In this document: positions 23,901-35,600 of the stretch, in pieces
How positions within the stretch are numbered: position 1 is the first letter of the stretch
Layout: every line of letters begins with the position of its first letter
Assembly: GCA_003344405.1 (NCBI GenBank)
Contig: NOWV01000155.1
Span: forward strand, 62,001 to 126,000
Length of the DNA stretch: 64,000 nucleotides
Direction: 5' to 3'
Source of the DNA: Trichoplax sp. H2
Lineage: Eukaryota > Placozoa > Uniplacotomia > Trichoplacea
The notes under the pieces: model-generated
What the model saw: the letters and a program-made list of their open reading frames with translations, nothing else
What the model was told of the DNA's origin: nothing
Databases searched by the model: none
Program-made: the position numbers and the translations under genes

Positions 23901-26900
23901 GTTAAAATAGTGATAACAATATTATAATAACTTGTTGATTTTGAAATAGTCTTAGGCGTAATTGTATTTAATCTTATTCGACTACATAATATTTTTTTTA
24001 CATTTTATCAATCTTAAATTTAAAAAAAAATTACGTATAAGTGTATTTAGTTAGAATAACATTAACATTTTAATGCAAGTACAAACCATTGGAAAAGTAA
24101 GACCCTCACGAATGTCTTTATAATCAGAATTTCTGTCATCGACGTGATTTTGTCCAGCGGCTAAATGAGAACATATGAAGCAAAAAGTAGTTGAAAAGAG
24201 CTGAAATCTAATGCCAATGCCACCTTTATTTCCTGCCTTTCCTTTTAGACCAGTTTTAACTGTATCGACAGCAACATCTCTACAACAATAAGAATATTCA
24301 GAATCGACATTCAGTATAGTTAACAAGAACAGTTCGGAAGTAATTAAAAATAAATATTAATAATAAATAAATAGTGCAAATATATAGTTGTTACTAACTT
24401 TATGTGTGGCAACAAAGAAACCTTTACAAATATATATAAGCATACACCAACCAACTGCTCCACAGCTACCAATGCATAACTGCTCTCTTGATTTAGGATA
24501 CGTTGCAATTCATTTAGCCACTCATTTTTATTCGTATGGCTAAAAGGTATAAAAATAAGTAATAGATAATAAGTTACATGAGTGGTAATTAGCTGCCGCA
24601 CAGAAAGGAAATCATAAAATATCAAAGCGTATAAAAGTATACTTTACATCATTTACCTAGCACCAAGTATATTAGATGCACTAAGATCTACTAGTTCTTC
24701 AAATCCAATAGCATAAATATCCGGCTTGGTTTGATTAGATAGGTCCCGATTACCTAATCCATCATAGGAGATATATTTTGCTTGCTATGAGATCACTATA
24801 TACGTACAGTAGTATAATCAAAGCTGGAAATGTATTATACCATCCAACTTATTTTACTACAAATTTTAGGGTAAATTTAATATGTTAAATAGATCTCGTT
24901 ACTCCACATTCCGATTATACTTCTTTATCATAGTGAATGTATCTATGTAAGGCTTACTTCGCTGGGCTGCAATGTCTTGAGCATGAACCAGCCAATCAGC
25001 CATAGATTGATGACGAAATGCAATACTACGGAAGTGTTTACCTCCGTTTACATTCCATGTGCCGATAAATACGCGTAATGGTAGTTGCTTTGTAAGGCTA
25101 TCGAGATTTTCACAAATTGTGCTCAGGTATGCCGGAGGATCTGATTAAAACAAAAATTTTTATTGATTATTATCAACGATTAGTAACGGTGTATTACAAC
25201 GTTGCGTGATTCTATATCACTTACGATATCTAAATTTGTTGCTGAGATAAGCATACGAAGTTTCAGCTACATTTCCATAACGTCTGGCATCAATACATCC
25301 ATTAAAAGTGTTGCCGTAACGAATAATATCAAAAGCCTCCTGCTTTACCGTGTCGAGCATATTACTAATAATTGTACGTCCAACTGAACTTGCTGCAACT
25401 TTGACTTTATCCATCTGAATGTTTCGATTTATAAAGATTGTATCATCCAATTGAATGTGAAGATAAAACAGATATCTACAAATATATAAATATTGAACAT
25501 TTGCGATCATCAAATTATATCTCTAACCTTGGATTTGCCCTCCAGCATTTGAGTACCAGCATACATCTTACTTATTCTATTGCCGCTGTCTTTCCATAGT
25601 GGTCTTACCGTCATTGCAAATTTTGAAAGAGTTAGCTTATCAGCTCCAATTAAGGCAATTACCTGTTGTGGCAAAATCTATTCAACAAACGAATTATCGT
25701 TTTAATCAAGGTAGTGTCCATAATTTATAAAGCGCATTGGATTTTTTTTGTCACGGTAATACAAAGTTGAATATATGATCACACCTCGGCTGCTAGCATT
25801 TCCTGAGCTGCGTTAGTTCTATCCAGGCAATCCATACAGTTTACGCGGAAAAAACCATTCTGCAGACTATGTATTAGACGTATGAAATAAGTAATTAGTA
25901 CGTTAACTAATGCACATATATATATATATATGATGCGTTTACTACAAAAGAATGATAGGGTAAAGACATTAAAACTATTCAATTTCATAGATATTTAATG
26001 ACACTCTATAAATAATATCTTATAGAACACTTTACTACCTTTGAACTTCTCCATTTGAAGTGTAGTAAAATCCCATTTGATCAAAGGTCTTTTTAACTTT
26101 CTGCTTTAAGAGATAAGCCTTTTCATTAGCTTTACCAACAGCATGAAAATCGAAAGCAACATAATTTGGCTTCAATTCTTGGGGTAATTCAGATATCATA
26201 TACTGTAAAAATAAATAAAGGCCACCATATAGCACATAAGCAAATCACTTTTCTTGACATAAAAATTAATTACAATATACCTTGAAATTTCCTGATAAAA
26301 TCCCTTCCCCTTCTTTAATACCGAGAAGGTTTAATACCGTGATATTACCATATTTATCTTTGAGTGTTTGAAAATGGCTACAACGATCGAAATAGATAGT
26401 AAAGTAAAACTTACTTGTAGCAATTTTACTAAATATACGGCTTAATTTGGAACAAGTTGTTAGCAAATAATTTGTCATGAAAACTGAGTAACACTATGCT
26501 ACAAAATTCTCGGTAAGTATAGCAAAGGACTCATTATTCATACCTTGTAAATGCTCCTAGCGATGCTTCTGCACTGCGATCTAATTTAATTTTATGACTG
26601 CCAACCTGAGTAAAGGATAATTTAAAAAACGAGTATAGATAATGATAAGATATAATGACGAAAGAAGTCAAGTTGAAACGATAATTTTTGCTACAACAAG
26701 GACTGTTACATACCTGAATTCCTTGTTGCGACCAGAACATCGGCACTGACCCACGCAACATTAGGAAAGATGTAGTTCCAGAATCGGTAAAAATAATCTA
26801 TAGTAGAATAAAGAGCGAGTATAATATAGATATTTTGTTTTGTTAGCAGAACCCGGTAACACCCTTTCGTGTTTAATGAAAACTAGAGAACGGTTATAGA

Positions 26901-29839
26901 TTTTTAATTTATTCATATTTAGCTACTTGTTCAGTTTCGGCAAAATTGGCGCAATTTCCGTAATCGTCAATCCCTCTGACATTGAAGCGAGTGCCATAGC
27001 GATCACAGCTTATTCGTGATAAAATACAAATTCGAGCTTGTTTACCATGGCAAAACAAGGTTCTAATCTCTATCGATCCACAAATTACTTGGATTAGCCA
27101 ATTTTCACAGTCAATACCATACTGATAAAATGGTGACTGCATGCCACGATTCCTAGTAAATTAAGAACCATTTTTGTTGAATTAGGATGCAACAATAATT
27201 TATGGTAAGATAAGATAGAAGCAAGGACGATCGTCTATTCTTATTGGTGGGATAATGGAAACAACACGTTGCATAAAGGCCAAGGGTATTACATGGTAAA
27301 AAGTATATAATTACGGCTACATACCAGTAAAATCGATCATCAGATTTGAGCTGACGAGCTTGTCGTTGCAAGTTGAGTGATAGGTCATAACAATTTGTTT
27401 CTTTACTATAGGAAAAAAAGAATGCGCCAGAACCCAAGATTTTTCTGATTTCGTTTATGCGTTCAGCGTCAACATCAGGTAAATGATTTCTTGCTGTTTG
27501 GACTACTTCGACACCAGTAATGCGATAGATTTCACTTTCGAATATTTTTCCCACTAGAAAATGACTTTTCACAAGTATAAGGTATTGCACACCTTCAGCT
27601 AAAGGAAAGATATATTATGCAATAAAAATGGAATTATTTCTTGATTTCATTGTTTTGCACCAGATCATAGATCAAATTGAAAAAATAGAAATGATGTTGT
27701 TTTATAATAGTAGTCACTGAGTAGTTAGTACACGTTTTACTAGTTCTATTATTTAACCATTCATGTTATAATCCTACCCATTCCGTGTACAATTATAATT
27801 ATTGTTCATAAATGAACATCAACTGCAAAAGGAGAATTAACTACGCTATTTTTATGTCAAGACTGAAAGGAGTTGCAATGAAGGATGAATGCTTGAATTA
27901 GGCATCATGTGCGTAGCATTGGCTTGGTCCAACTCACTATCCTATGGCCCAAATGATCGTACAGTTCTCGAGTCATGTTTTAAATTGCAATACTTCATCC
28001 TTCCATGATGTGATATCTTGATTGAATATCATACGGTAGTACGATTGCATTATCATAATTTAAATTGATTATTATCTAATCCTTGTATGTCGTATCTTGA
28101 TATTGGTACGTCTAAACTGCTTATTTTCTCTCTCTATGCAATATCTTCATTTAATATCATACTAGAATTGGACTATTATTCAATTATTGATTTCCTCTCT
28201 TCATGCAATGTCTTCATTTAGTATTGAAGTTTAGCAAACTTGTCTTGTGATATTGTCAACGAGGCATTTTATCTATTCATGTCATATTTTATTCATTACT
28301 ATTGTACTGTCCTCAAGTCGTACAGTATTATGGCATTATTAATATCGTCTACATCTCTTCATGTAATATCTTAACTTAATATTACGCTGTCGTCAAGTTG
28401 TACTATAACATACTTAATGTTGTAATTCATCTCTTCCTATCCTGATGAACGATCGTCCAACCAGTATTATAGCATTGTCAATTGGTATTTCATCTCTTCA
28501 AGTAACATCTTACTTAATTTACTATTACACTGTTGTCAGATTGTATTCTAGATAGTATCGTTGATGTTGTATTTCATCCTTGGATGTCCTATCGTAATCT
28601 AATATACTGTCGTCAAGTTTGTATGATGGTATTGTCAATCGCTTATCATTGCATGTCTTATTTCGATTTCCTATTTTACGGTCAACGGCATTGTAGCTTT
28701 GTCAATGGGATATTTCATCTCTTCACTTCATATCATCATAAAGTTTGTATTCGACTGTAACACTTACAACTGTGTTATTTAATCTCTTCATATCCTATTT
28801 CTGGTTAATCTGCTACAGTAGTATAGTTGTAGTATGATATCCTTACATATTTTATCTCTATCTATAGCGATGGTGATCTGTTGCAGTTTGTCAAAGCATT
28901 TGATATCGTTATCAATTGGACTAGAAATGGTATCCATTTTAACTTACAGTGTAAACTCTTGATGATTCCAAGGCAACCGTAGACATCGCGTACCTTTTCA
29001 TAATGCCGTTTCAATCCATTGGTTTCTTCACAAGCTAATAAAGTGAAAGTAGAAAGAAGTTTATTACATGCATACTGACGAATCTTGACGCGTATGTTAA
29101 CATTTGATAGTATTGGTCATTGGAAATTGCCGAGTACGATACTTGTCTATCTAGAGTAGAGTAGAGTATTTCTTTTCTTGTAGTGGTTGTAAGTTCTGAT
29201 GATTGTACCGAAGTAATCCATCAGCAGAGTTGATTTGCGAAGCAAGGTAAACTACGATAGCTTTGTACTCTAATCAAAGTCTACGTCAATAAATACTCAT
29301 TGCATGGTAGCATTGGCGACATTGTATCAAGTCGATCTTGCTAAGTAATAGACTGGCAGTGGTAGAGCTATTGTTGGAATTTTCTTGCCTTGATTGTAAG
29401 TTCTGGACGACTGTACTGATTGAAGGCAATGTTCATTTGCCAAAGAAAAGATGGACTGACTACAGCTTGCTATTATGGTATGATGGCAGCAACAAGAGGG
29501 TATGAAAGTCAGCGCAGTAGTGCTAGTTTAGCTGTTGTTGCTTTTCTCTAGTATTGACTGGAAGTTATGGTTGATCATGTTGATTCAGGGCAGCATTAGT
29601 TTGCAAAAAAAGACTAGACTACAGCTTACTATGGCATCATAGTATCGACAAGACTATATGATAGGCCTATGACAATTGAGAGAGGAGCAATTAGCAAGGA
29701 CAACGATTGGAAACGACTTACAGCATTCCACGATAGCACCATCAGCAAATAATAGCGAACAACCAGTACTTTTGTTGATATAGAGAACAGAAAGTGGATG
29801 AATTCGTTGATAGACTGTAAAGTCTTGAGTGAACACCAT
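20904..29839 (-). CDS. SYNJ1: Synaptojanin, dual Sac1 / inositol 5-phosphatase
   Basis: Dephosphorylates PI(4,5)P2 to uncoat endocytic vesicles. Exons: 29722-29839, 28948-29034, 27325-27598, 26927-27152, 26714-26797, 26544-26605, 26281-26377, 26039-26202, 25785-25866, 25528-25662, 25225-25414, 24958-25140, 24657-24780, 24399-24539, 24087-24279, 23850-23885, 23587-23745, 22817-23502, 22641-22725, 22478-22535, 20904-22282. Phases agree; 1520 residues (human SYNJ1 about 1570). The Sac1 CX5RT motif is CMDCLDRT with Cys381. The 5-phosphatase has WNVNGG (535-540), [14 protein letters not shown] (744-751), PAWTDR (819-824) and SDHRPV (937-942). An RRM-like DUF1866 segment follows ([19 protein letters not shown]). 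Residues 1062-1520 are an acidic, proline-rich tail with SH3 ligands. A Ser/Asp insertion sits at about 829-890. MVFTQDF is preferred as start over an ATG 21 bases upstream. Confidence 0.97.
28010..28890. repeat. Degenerate tandem repeat in synaptojanin intron 2
   Basis: Words TTTCATCTCTTCA, GTAATATCTT, TATTACACTG, TCGTCAAGTTGTA and CATTGTCAAT recur many times at roughly 60-100 bp steps. Copies are strongly diverged. The 75-codon frame at 28533-28760 falls inside it and is not a gene. Confidence 0.7.
29170..29650. repeat. Degenerate repeat in synaptojanin intron 1
   Basis: Three or more diverged copies of about 130-160 bp share GTAAGTTCTGATGATTGTAC-like, TTTGCAAAG-like and GACTACAGCTT-like words (near 29190, 29395 and 29550). 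Confidence 0.6.
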
Positions 29840-29877
29840 GTCTTCCAAGCGGATATACAACGTAGACTAGAATAAAT

Positions 29878-30394
29878 AGCGATCCAAGCCTGGAAAATGT
29901 TGAAAAATCAAAGAGACATGGAGGCAATCAAGGCAACTTTTGCTGGGCAATTAGACCAGGAGTCGGAGTTGTTGCTTGTACTGTCGGTCGCCTGTGAGCA
30001 CGGCTGACTTTAGACTTGGGGTATATTGGGGTGTATACGTACAGATGTACAGACGGTATGGTAGCAGGAGGGGGTGTTTACCAGTTTGCCAGCCAAGCAC
30101 CAGTTGCACTTGTCGTCCCCAAAGGAGACCTTTTAGCGATCCAAGCCTGGAAAATGTTGAAAAATCAAAGAGACATGGAGGCAATCAAGGCAACTTTTGC
30201 TGGGCAATTGGACCAGGAGTCGGAGTTGTTGCTTCTACAGTCGGTCGCCTGAGCACTGCTGACTTTAGACTTGGGCTTAGACCTGAATGGGGTGTATACG
30301 TACAGACGTACAGACGGCACGGTCGCAGGAGGGGGTGTTTACCAGCTTGCCAGCCAAGCACCAGTTGCACTTGTCGTCCCCAAAGGAGACCTTT
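29878..30394. repeat. 257-bp direct tandem duplication upstream of synaptojanin
   Basis: AGCGATCCAAGCCTGGAAAA starts at 29878 and again at 30135, so the period is 257 bp. Copy 2 runs to about 30394. The copies are almost identical apart from small indels and substitutions, so the duplication is young. The DNA is visibly more GC-rich than its surroundings and stays open in several frames on both strands, but I recognise no protein. It begins 39 bp upstream of the synaptojanin ATG, so it overlaps the promoter or 5' UTR. Confidence 0.9.
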
Positions 30395-32608
30395 TAGTCC
30401 ATAGTGGTCCATGGGGCATTTGAATAAAACATGGACGACGAAATGGCCTATGGATGAATTGATGACATGGACAATGAATTCATTAATTTTGAATCAAACA
30501 TTCTTGAATTAATTAATGCATGAATAAATGAATTAAGTTTAGCGATGATACGTCACTCTTCTAGTCTAAGTTCAACGACAATACATTACCCTTGTAGTCT
30601 GCACTTTTAATTGAATGTCCATTTTCAAGACTGCAAGTGTCAAGTATAAAGCCACCTATGCTGAGACAGTGTGTATAATGCCTCATCCGGGGCCTTGATC
30701 GGCTTCATTTATCCATTTTGTAGGCTTAATCCCGAGAAATAGGATTCTCAGATTTTGCACAGTAAGTTGCATAAATGATAACTTTAAAATTTTCCTTGCC
30801 ATATGGACATCAAAGTGGATCTTACTGTATCATGAACTGGACATAAGAGTACAATTCATTTTGGGGGGGGGGGCGATTAATATTCTTCTTCTTCTTCTTC
30901 AAACACGATCCACACGTATTTCATTGGGCCTTGACAGCGACGTCACAAAGTACGGTGCACTACAGTACAGTGTACTGTAGTAATGACCAGCCACAGGGGA
31001 TAGCCTACAGTACTGTCTGTAGTCTGTACTGCCAAAATTGGAACCAGTACACTGTAGGATGTTGGTCCTGTCGTCCGTAGTCTGAACAAGTTGCTGTTCA
31101 GTCCTCCTCATTGATGGATATTTATATAGAGCTCAGCGGCGTGGCTGGTCGAAGCTGTCTGGTCCGCATTACTGGAGTATCGTATTTTGTAGTGAGTCCG
31201 ACTTGTGCAAATTGGAGTCTATTCCCTTTTTGAATATGATCTGTTTTCTTCCAATAGGTTATTGCGATCCATTTTACATCAGTTGACGGTAACATTGCAT
31301 CGAATGTATAATATCGTTGCCCATTGATCTACAAATCATGTACACTAGGTACAGTATAGATTATACATTCATGATGATAATGATAATGCGAGAACCGAAA
31401 CAAGAACAGAATACAACTCGAACCTTACTAGGCTACAATCGATTACATACCCTGTATGTACATGTACATTATACAGTACAGTATACAGTATGTGTCTTTG
31501 CGTATCTCTGCGTAGCAGCATCTCTCTCGATCTAAAATAACTATCTCTCGTCTACTATAAGTAGAAAGACATAGTACTGCGACTTTGACAACGTTTATTT
31601 TGATTCATTAAATTAGTGCCAGTGATTTAGAAAACAGACACGGAAACCCCCTACTAAGTGACCCATTTTTCCATATTGATGGCCTGATTTGGGAAGAAAG
31701 TCCGTCTGTCTGAGAGAGAGTGTTATACTCAATGTACTGTACTGTAGTCTGTAGACTACAGACTGTAGTAGTCCATATTGCAATGACATCATCCGATCAG
31801 TAAGTTAATTTAGAAAAAAAATCAGTCCATTTAAAATCGATCGTCTCCATACTTGAGTAGTGTCATAACAAGGTGTTTGGCACACTATTTTGACGAGATG
31901 ATGCCAACAGTGTCTGCCCGTCCAGGAATGATCAGTCTACTGTACAGTAAGTCTTCTTCTACTAGTAGTCCCACCAGGGACTTGTCATACCAGGATAAGG
32001 CCGAAAAAAATGTCGAAAAATACTTACTCAGTTCTGGGTCTTCCTTGTCTATTTTCTGTTTTCTACACGCAAATCACTCGTATTCATTTGAATAACATGG
32101 ATGATCTAAAGCTAGTGCTTTCAAGCAGAGCTTAGCAACAGGCGATGGAATGCAATACAGTTAGTATTACTTGATTTCGAAAAAATCAGTCCATCCCGAA
32201 TCGATTGCCTCCATACAAAACTACTGGCAGAACCAAGTCTTGACCAAATCAGGCCAGATGTCTGTCCACCCAAAGGCGTGTCCAGTGTCCGCTGTCCAAG
32301 TACGCTTCCAGTAGTCCGTGCCAGTACGGGTCAGTCAGTACTAGAGTCAATCACAAAAGTGTCAAGCGCAATCTCCACCAAGGGAAACTCATCTTTCCCA
32401 ACCCCCACGTTCAAGATCGAAAGTTGTTGTTATTGTCCGGCTGCATTTTAGCTCATTTCTTGCAGCTTTTTAGCTGGCATTTTGAGCTACTTTATGCTAT
32501 CCAATCGAGTTAGAACACTATAAGAAGGTTCAATTTTGATAGTAAATACAACAGTTGTATCGAAATTACGACAAAAGAGCAAAAAACTGAACCAAGGTGT
32601 TGCCAACC
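30395..32608. other. Divergent spacer between synaptojanin and the PGC-1-like gene
   Basis: No gene was recognised. It holds an 11-base G run (30863-30873), a CTT/TTC microsatellite (30886-30900), TACAGTACTG word clusters (30955-31060, 31470-31495, 31730-31775) and two diverged copies of a segment containing AAAAATCAGTCCAT, one near 31818 and one near 32177. Confidence 0.55.
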
Positions 32609-35600
32609 ATGGTAAGGGACGTTCATCAAGCTAGCCATGGTGATCGCCATCAACCACCTGCAAGCCAAGAATGCTCGTCTTCACCCATAAATTCGCAATG
32701 CCATCCAAGTGTTGACAACATTGACACAACTTGTCAAAATGATCAACAGGGTAATCAATCCAAAAAGCAACTTGTAACCGGTGTACTCCATGATTTTCAT
32801 CCTTTCGATTATGTCCATCATGAGCATAGTTATGTAGCCAATCAACCGATCACCAACCTACAACACGACAAGCAAAATCAATCGCAAAATTTAACATTGC
32901 CAATGGATCAATTTGACAATGGTATCGTTGCGGAAGATATCCACTCTTTCCTACAGCAATATCAGGAATTTGAAAAATTAGCATCAGGTACATTTATTTT
33001 CCTTTCTGTATCCCTATTAAAAAACGAAAGAAAAAAATTGCTGCATACAAGTAATTGCCTTAATTCATGTCGCTCCATGACTGTACTTTGCTATCGTAGC
33101 GGTGCCCAATTGGGGGCCACTTTTTCTCCCCTAGCGCTTGCTAATGCTTCAATGGTAGAGCCATTCTGGAAGCACATTTGTTACAGTATCGACGTGAAAA
33201 CACACACAGCAAAACTAAGCGTAAAACGTGCCACTCGACCGATGTTGTGAACAGGTGATCTAAAAAAACGATCCTAACTACGGTACTCTTAGTATTGCAG
33301 TACCACGGTCCACTAGGTTTACCTTTCAACGATTGAATTACAGCTAAGATTTAGCAAGTTGTTATCATTTCGACGTTTTAGGTCGATTTTAATCTTGTCA
33401 CTACGTGGGGATCCACTATGGATGAGTTATAAGACGACTATCGTATCGTTTCTTCATGGCATACTACTTTTATAAAATACGTACTCTTGTCATGTATGTG
33501 CACATCTCCGGGTACTATTAATAAAGTAACAACTGCTTTCGTATAAAGCACAAGACGCTCTCATTTGAACATTTTAGACTGATTTAAACAGTATCGATAG
33601 GCATATGCTAGACTGTAAAAGGTCCATCACTTATCATACTGTTATTTTGGGCATAGCTTACTGCCTAACGCTACGATCATGGTGTGGACGAAAAGAGCAA
33701 TAATATCTTCTATCACTTTTAGTAGTTTCTGCTGAAAAGCAACGTTGTATTTCTCCCCTCCAGAATATCGACGATACTTTACTAGGTTATCATCAAAATA
33801 GACCTGAGTGATCAAAACGCTAATGGAGCCACCCTCGTCGACGCACTGCTCTTACTTATTTGGACATATTGGATCAATTTAATTGTGCCAGCAGTCTAGT
33901 AGTCTAGGACACCGGTGCATAGCTCTTTGATCTAGCTTGCCGTACACTGAATGAATCCCGTACTTCATCACGAGGTGCTCTTCGCTAAATACTGTCGTAA
34001 TCACTTTTGCATTAATATCATTTTTCAACTCTACCCTGATTAATAGCAAATTAATGACTGTATTGACTTATCTATCCAAATAGATCCTACGTGACGATAA
34101 CGGATAATTAATACTGTATATACAGCATATAATCGCTACATGTGGCATGCACCGATGATGACATTTCTGGAATATCATCGAAATGTCAAAATTGCGATTT
34201 AGACTATCATTGCTCTATCGATTCTGTTGTTCACTTTCTTTTACTTGGAGAACTTGCAATCGGTTATCATTGCCAATACGAGTAGAACTTACTGTAAAGC
34301 AATACTGAATCCGAATTAGATGAGAAATTGAAACGCAATATCTACTGTCGGTAAATGTTGTTGCCAATATTGGCTTGACTACAAGTTTTAATGTTGCCAG
34401 CTAGACATATACTTACAGTAAGATGGCAATTTCATAAAGTAGAAATAATCAATCCCTAATTATTAAAGTTACCCCGCAACGATGCACCTCTTTTAAGCCT
34501 CAAATCTACGATGGAGACAGATATAGTAAATTTAGTGATAAAAATTCATTTTATTCATGAACGACACGGTAGATAGCTTGCAAGAACAAACTGTGAATGA
34601 TAGGCTTGAAAGTCTGCCATAAGCGTACATCTTTTCGTCGTAACTTTTGTCCTACTGACGTTATTCCAGTATCTTATGCCAGCGTATTATGTACAAATAC
34701 TGATGAATGCGTATAGGTCACTAGAATACATTATTTGTTTCTATGTTATTCATATTCGAGAATAAATTGAGTACAGTTGGCAATGTACAACTGTTTTAAG
34801 CATTTCCAGTCAAATGCAGATCGAAATGGCAAAGGATGTGCTGATGGAATTATCATCCACCTGTCTAATGATAAATTAACTTCTTTGGATAGTTCAAAAT
34901 TATTTCAATCTTGCATAATGACTAATGTTCTGCAGTACTGACATTTCCAAGCGATAGCTAAATACTTTGTAATTCTGTAAATTAAAATATTATTTACAGT
35001 TACAGTAATTCCATTACAAATGCTGTCATTAAGGGTACCATCAGCACCTTGTATATGTGGACGTACACTTTCTCAGTTACCCCTCTACAGAATGAAATCA
35101 TAATTGCTTCAAAAATAAAGGAGAAACTGTCTTCTTGTAAGTTACCTTACGACACGGAAACTCTTGTCATTCCATCACTAGCTGTTATTAAATTTCAATT
35201 AAAAACAGCACTTACATACTAATCAGTAATACTTTTCGCTACTCTCCAGCAATAGTACTCATCCATTGAAGGAAAAGCAATTGTCAAGTATCCTTCGAGT
35301 TTACTAGCAATTCGGTGTTATCATACTATGTTTTTCATTTTTGCACTTATAAATCACTTTCACCTTGAGAAAAGGCAATCGGACGGTAATTTTCCAAGTA
35401 CCTCTGTTATAAATATTCACTTACCCGTAAACTATAAGCTATGAACGGTATAAAATCATAAAAAGGACTGGATGTACATAGCTCCAAGTTGTTTGATTCT
35501 ATTACTTACTCTATGGTGATACGTTTATTGCGTTAATCAAGATTGGCATTTTTAATGCTCTAAGAACGTATATTTTATTTTCATTTAGTACCAAGTTCAC

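Noticed and set aside
29976-30412. Overlapping long frames on both strands in the 257-bp duplication
   Set aside because: They follow from duplication of a GC-richer segment free of stops; neither strand gives a known protein.
30863-30873. Run of eleven G
   Set aside because: Isolated homopolymer, possibly a sequencing or assembly inaccuracy; no G-quadruplex partner runs nearby.
32988-33250. Extension of PGC-1-like exon 1 to the stop at 33250
   Set aside because: Composition changes after the donor at 32988, and the spliced phase fits the next exon and the RRM part.
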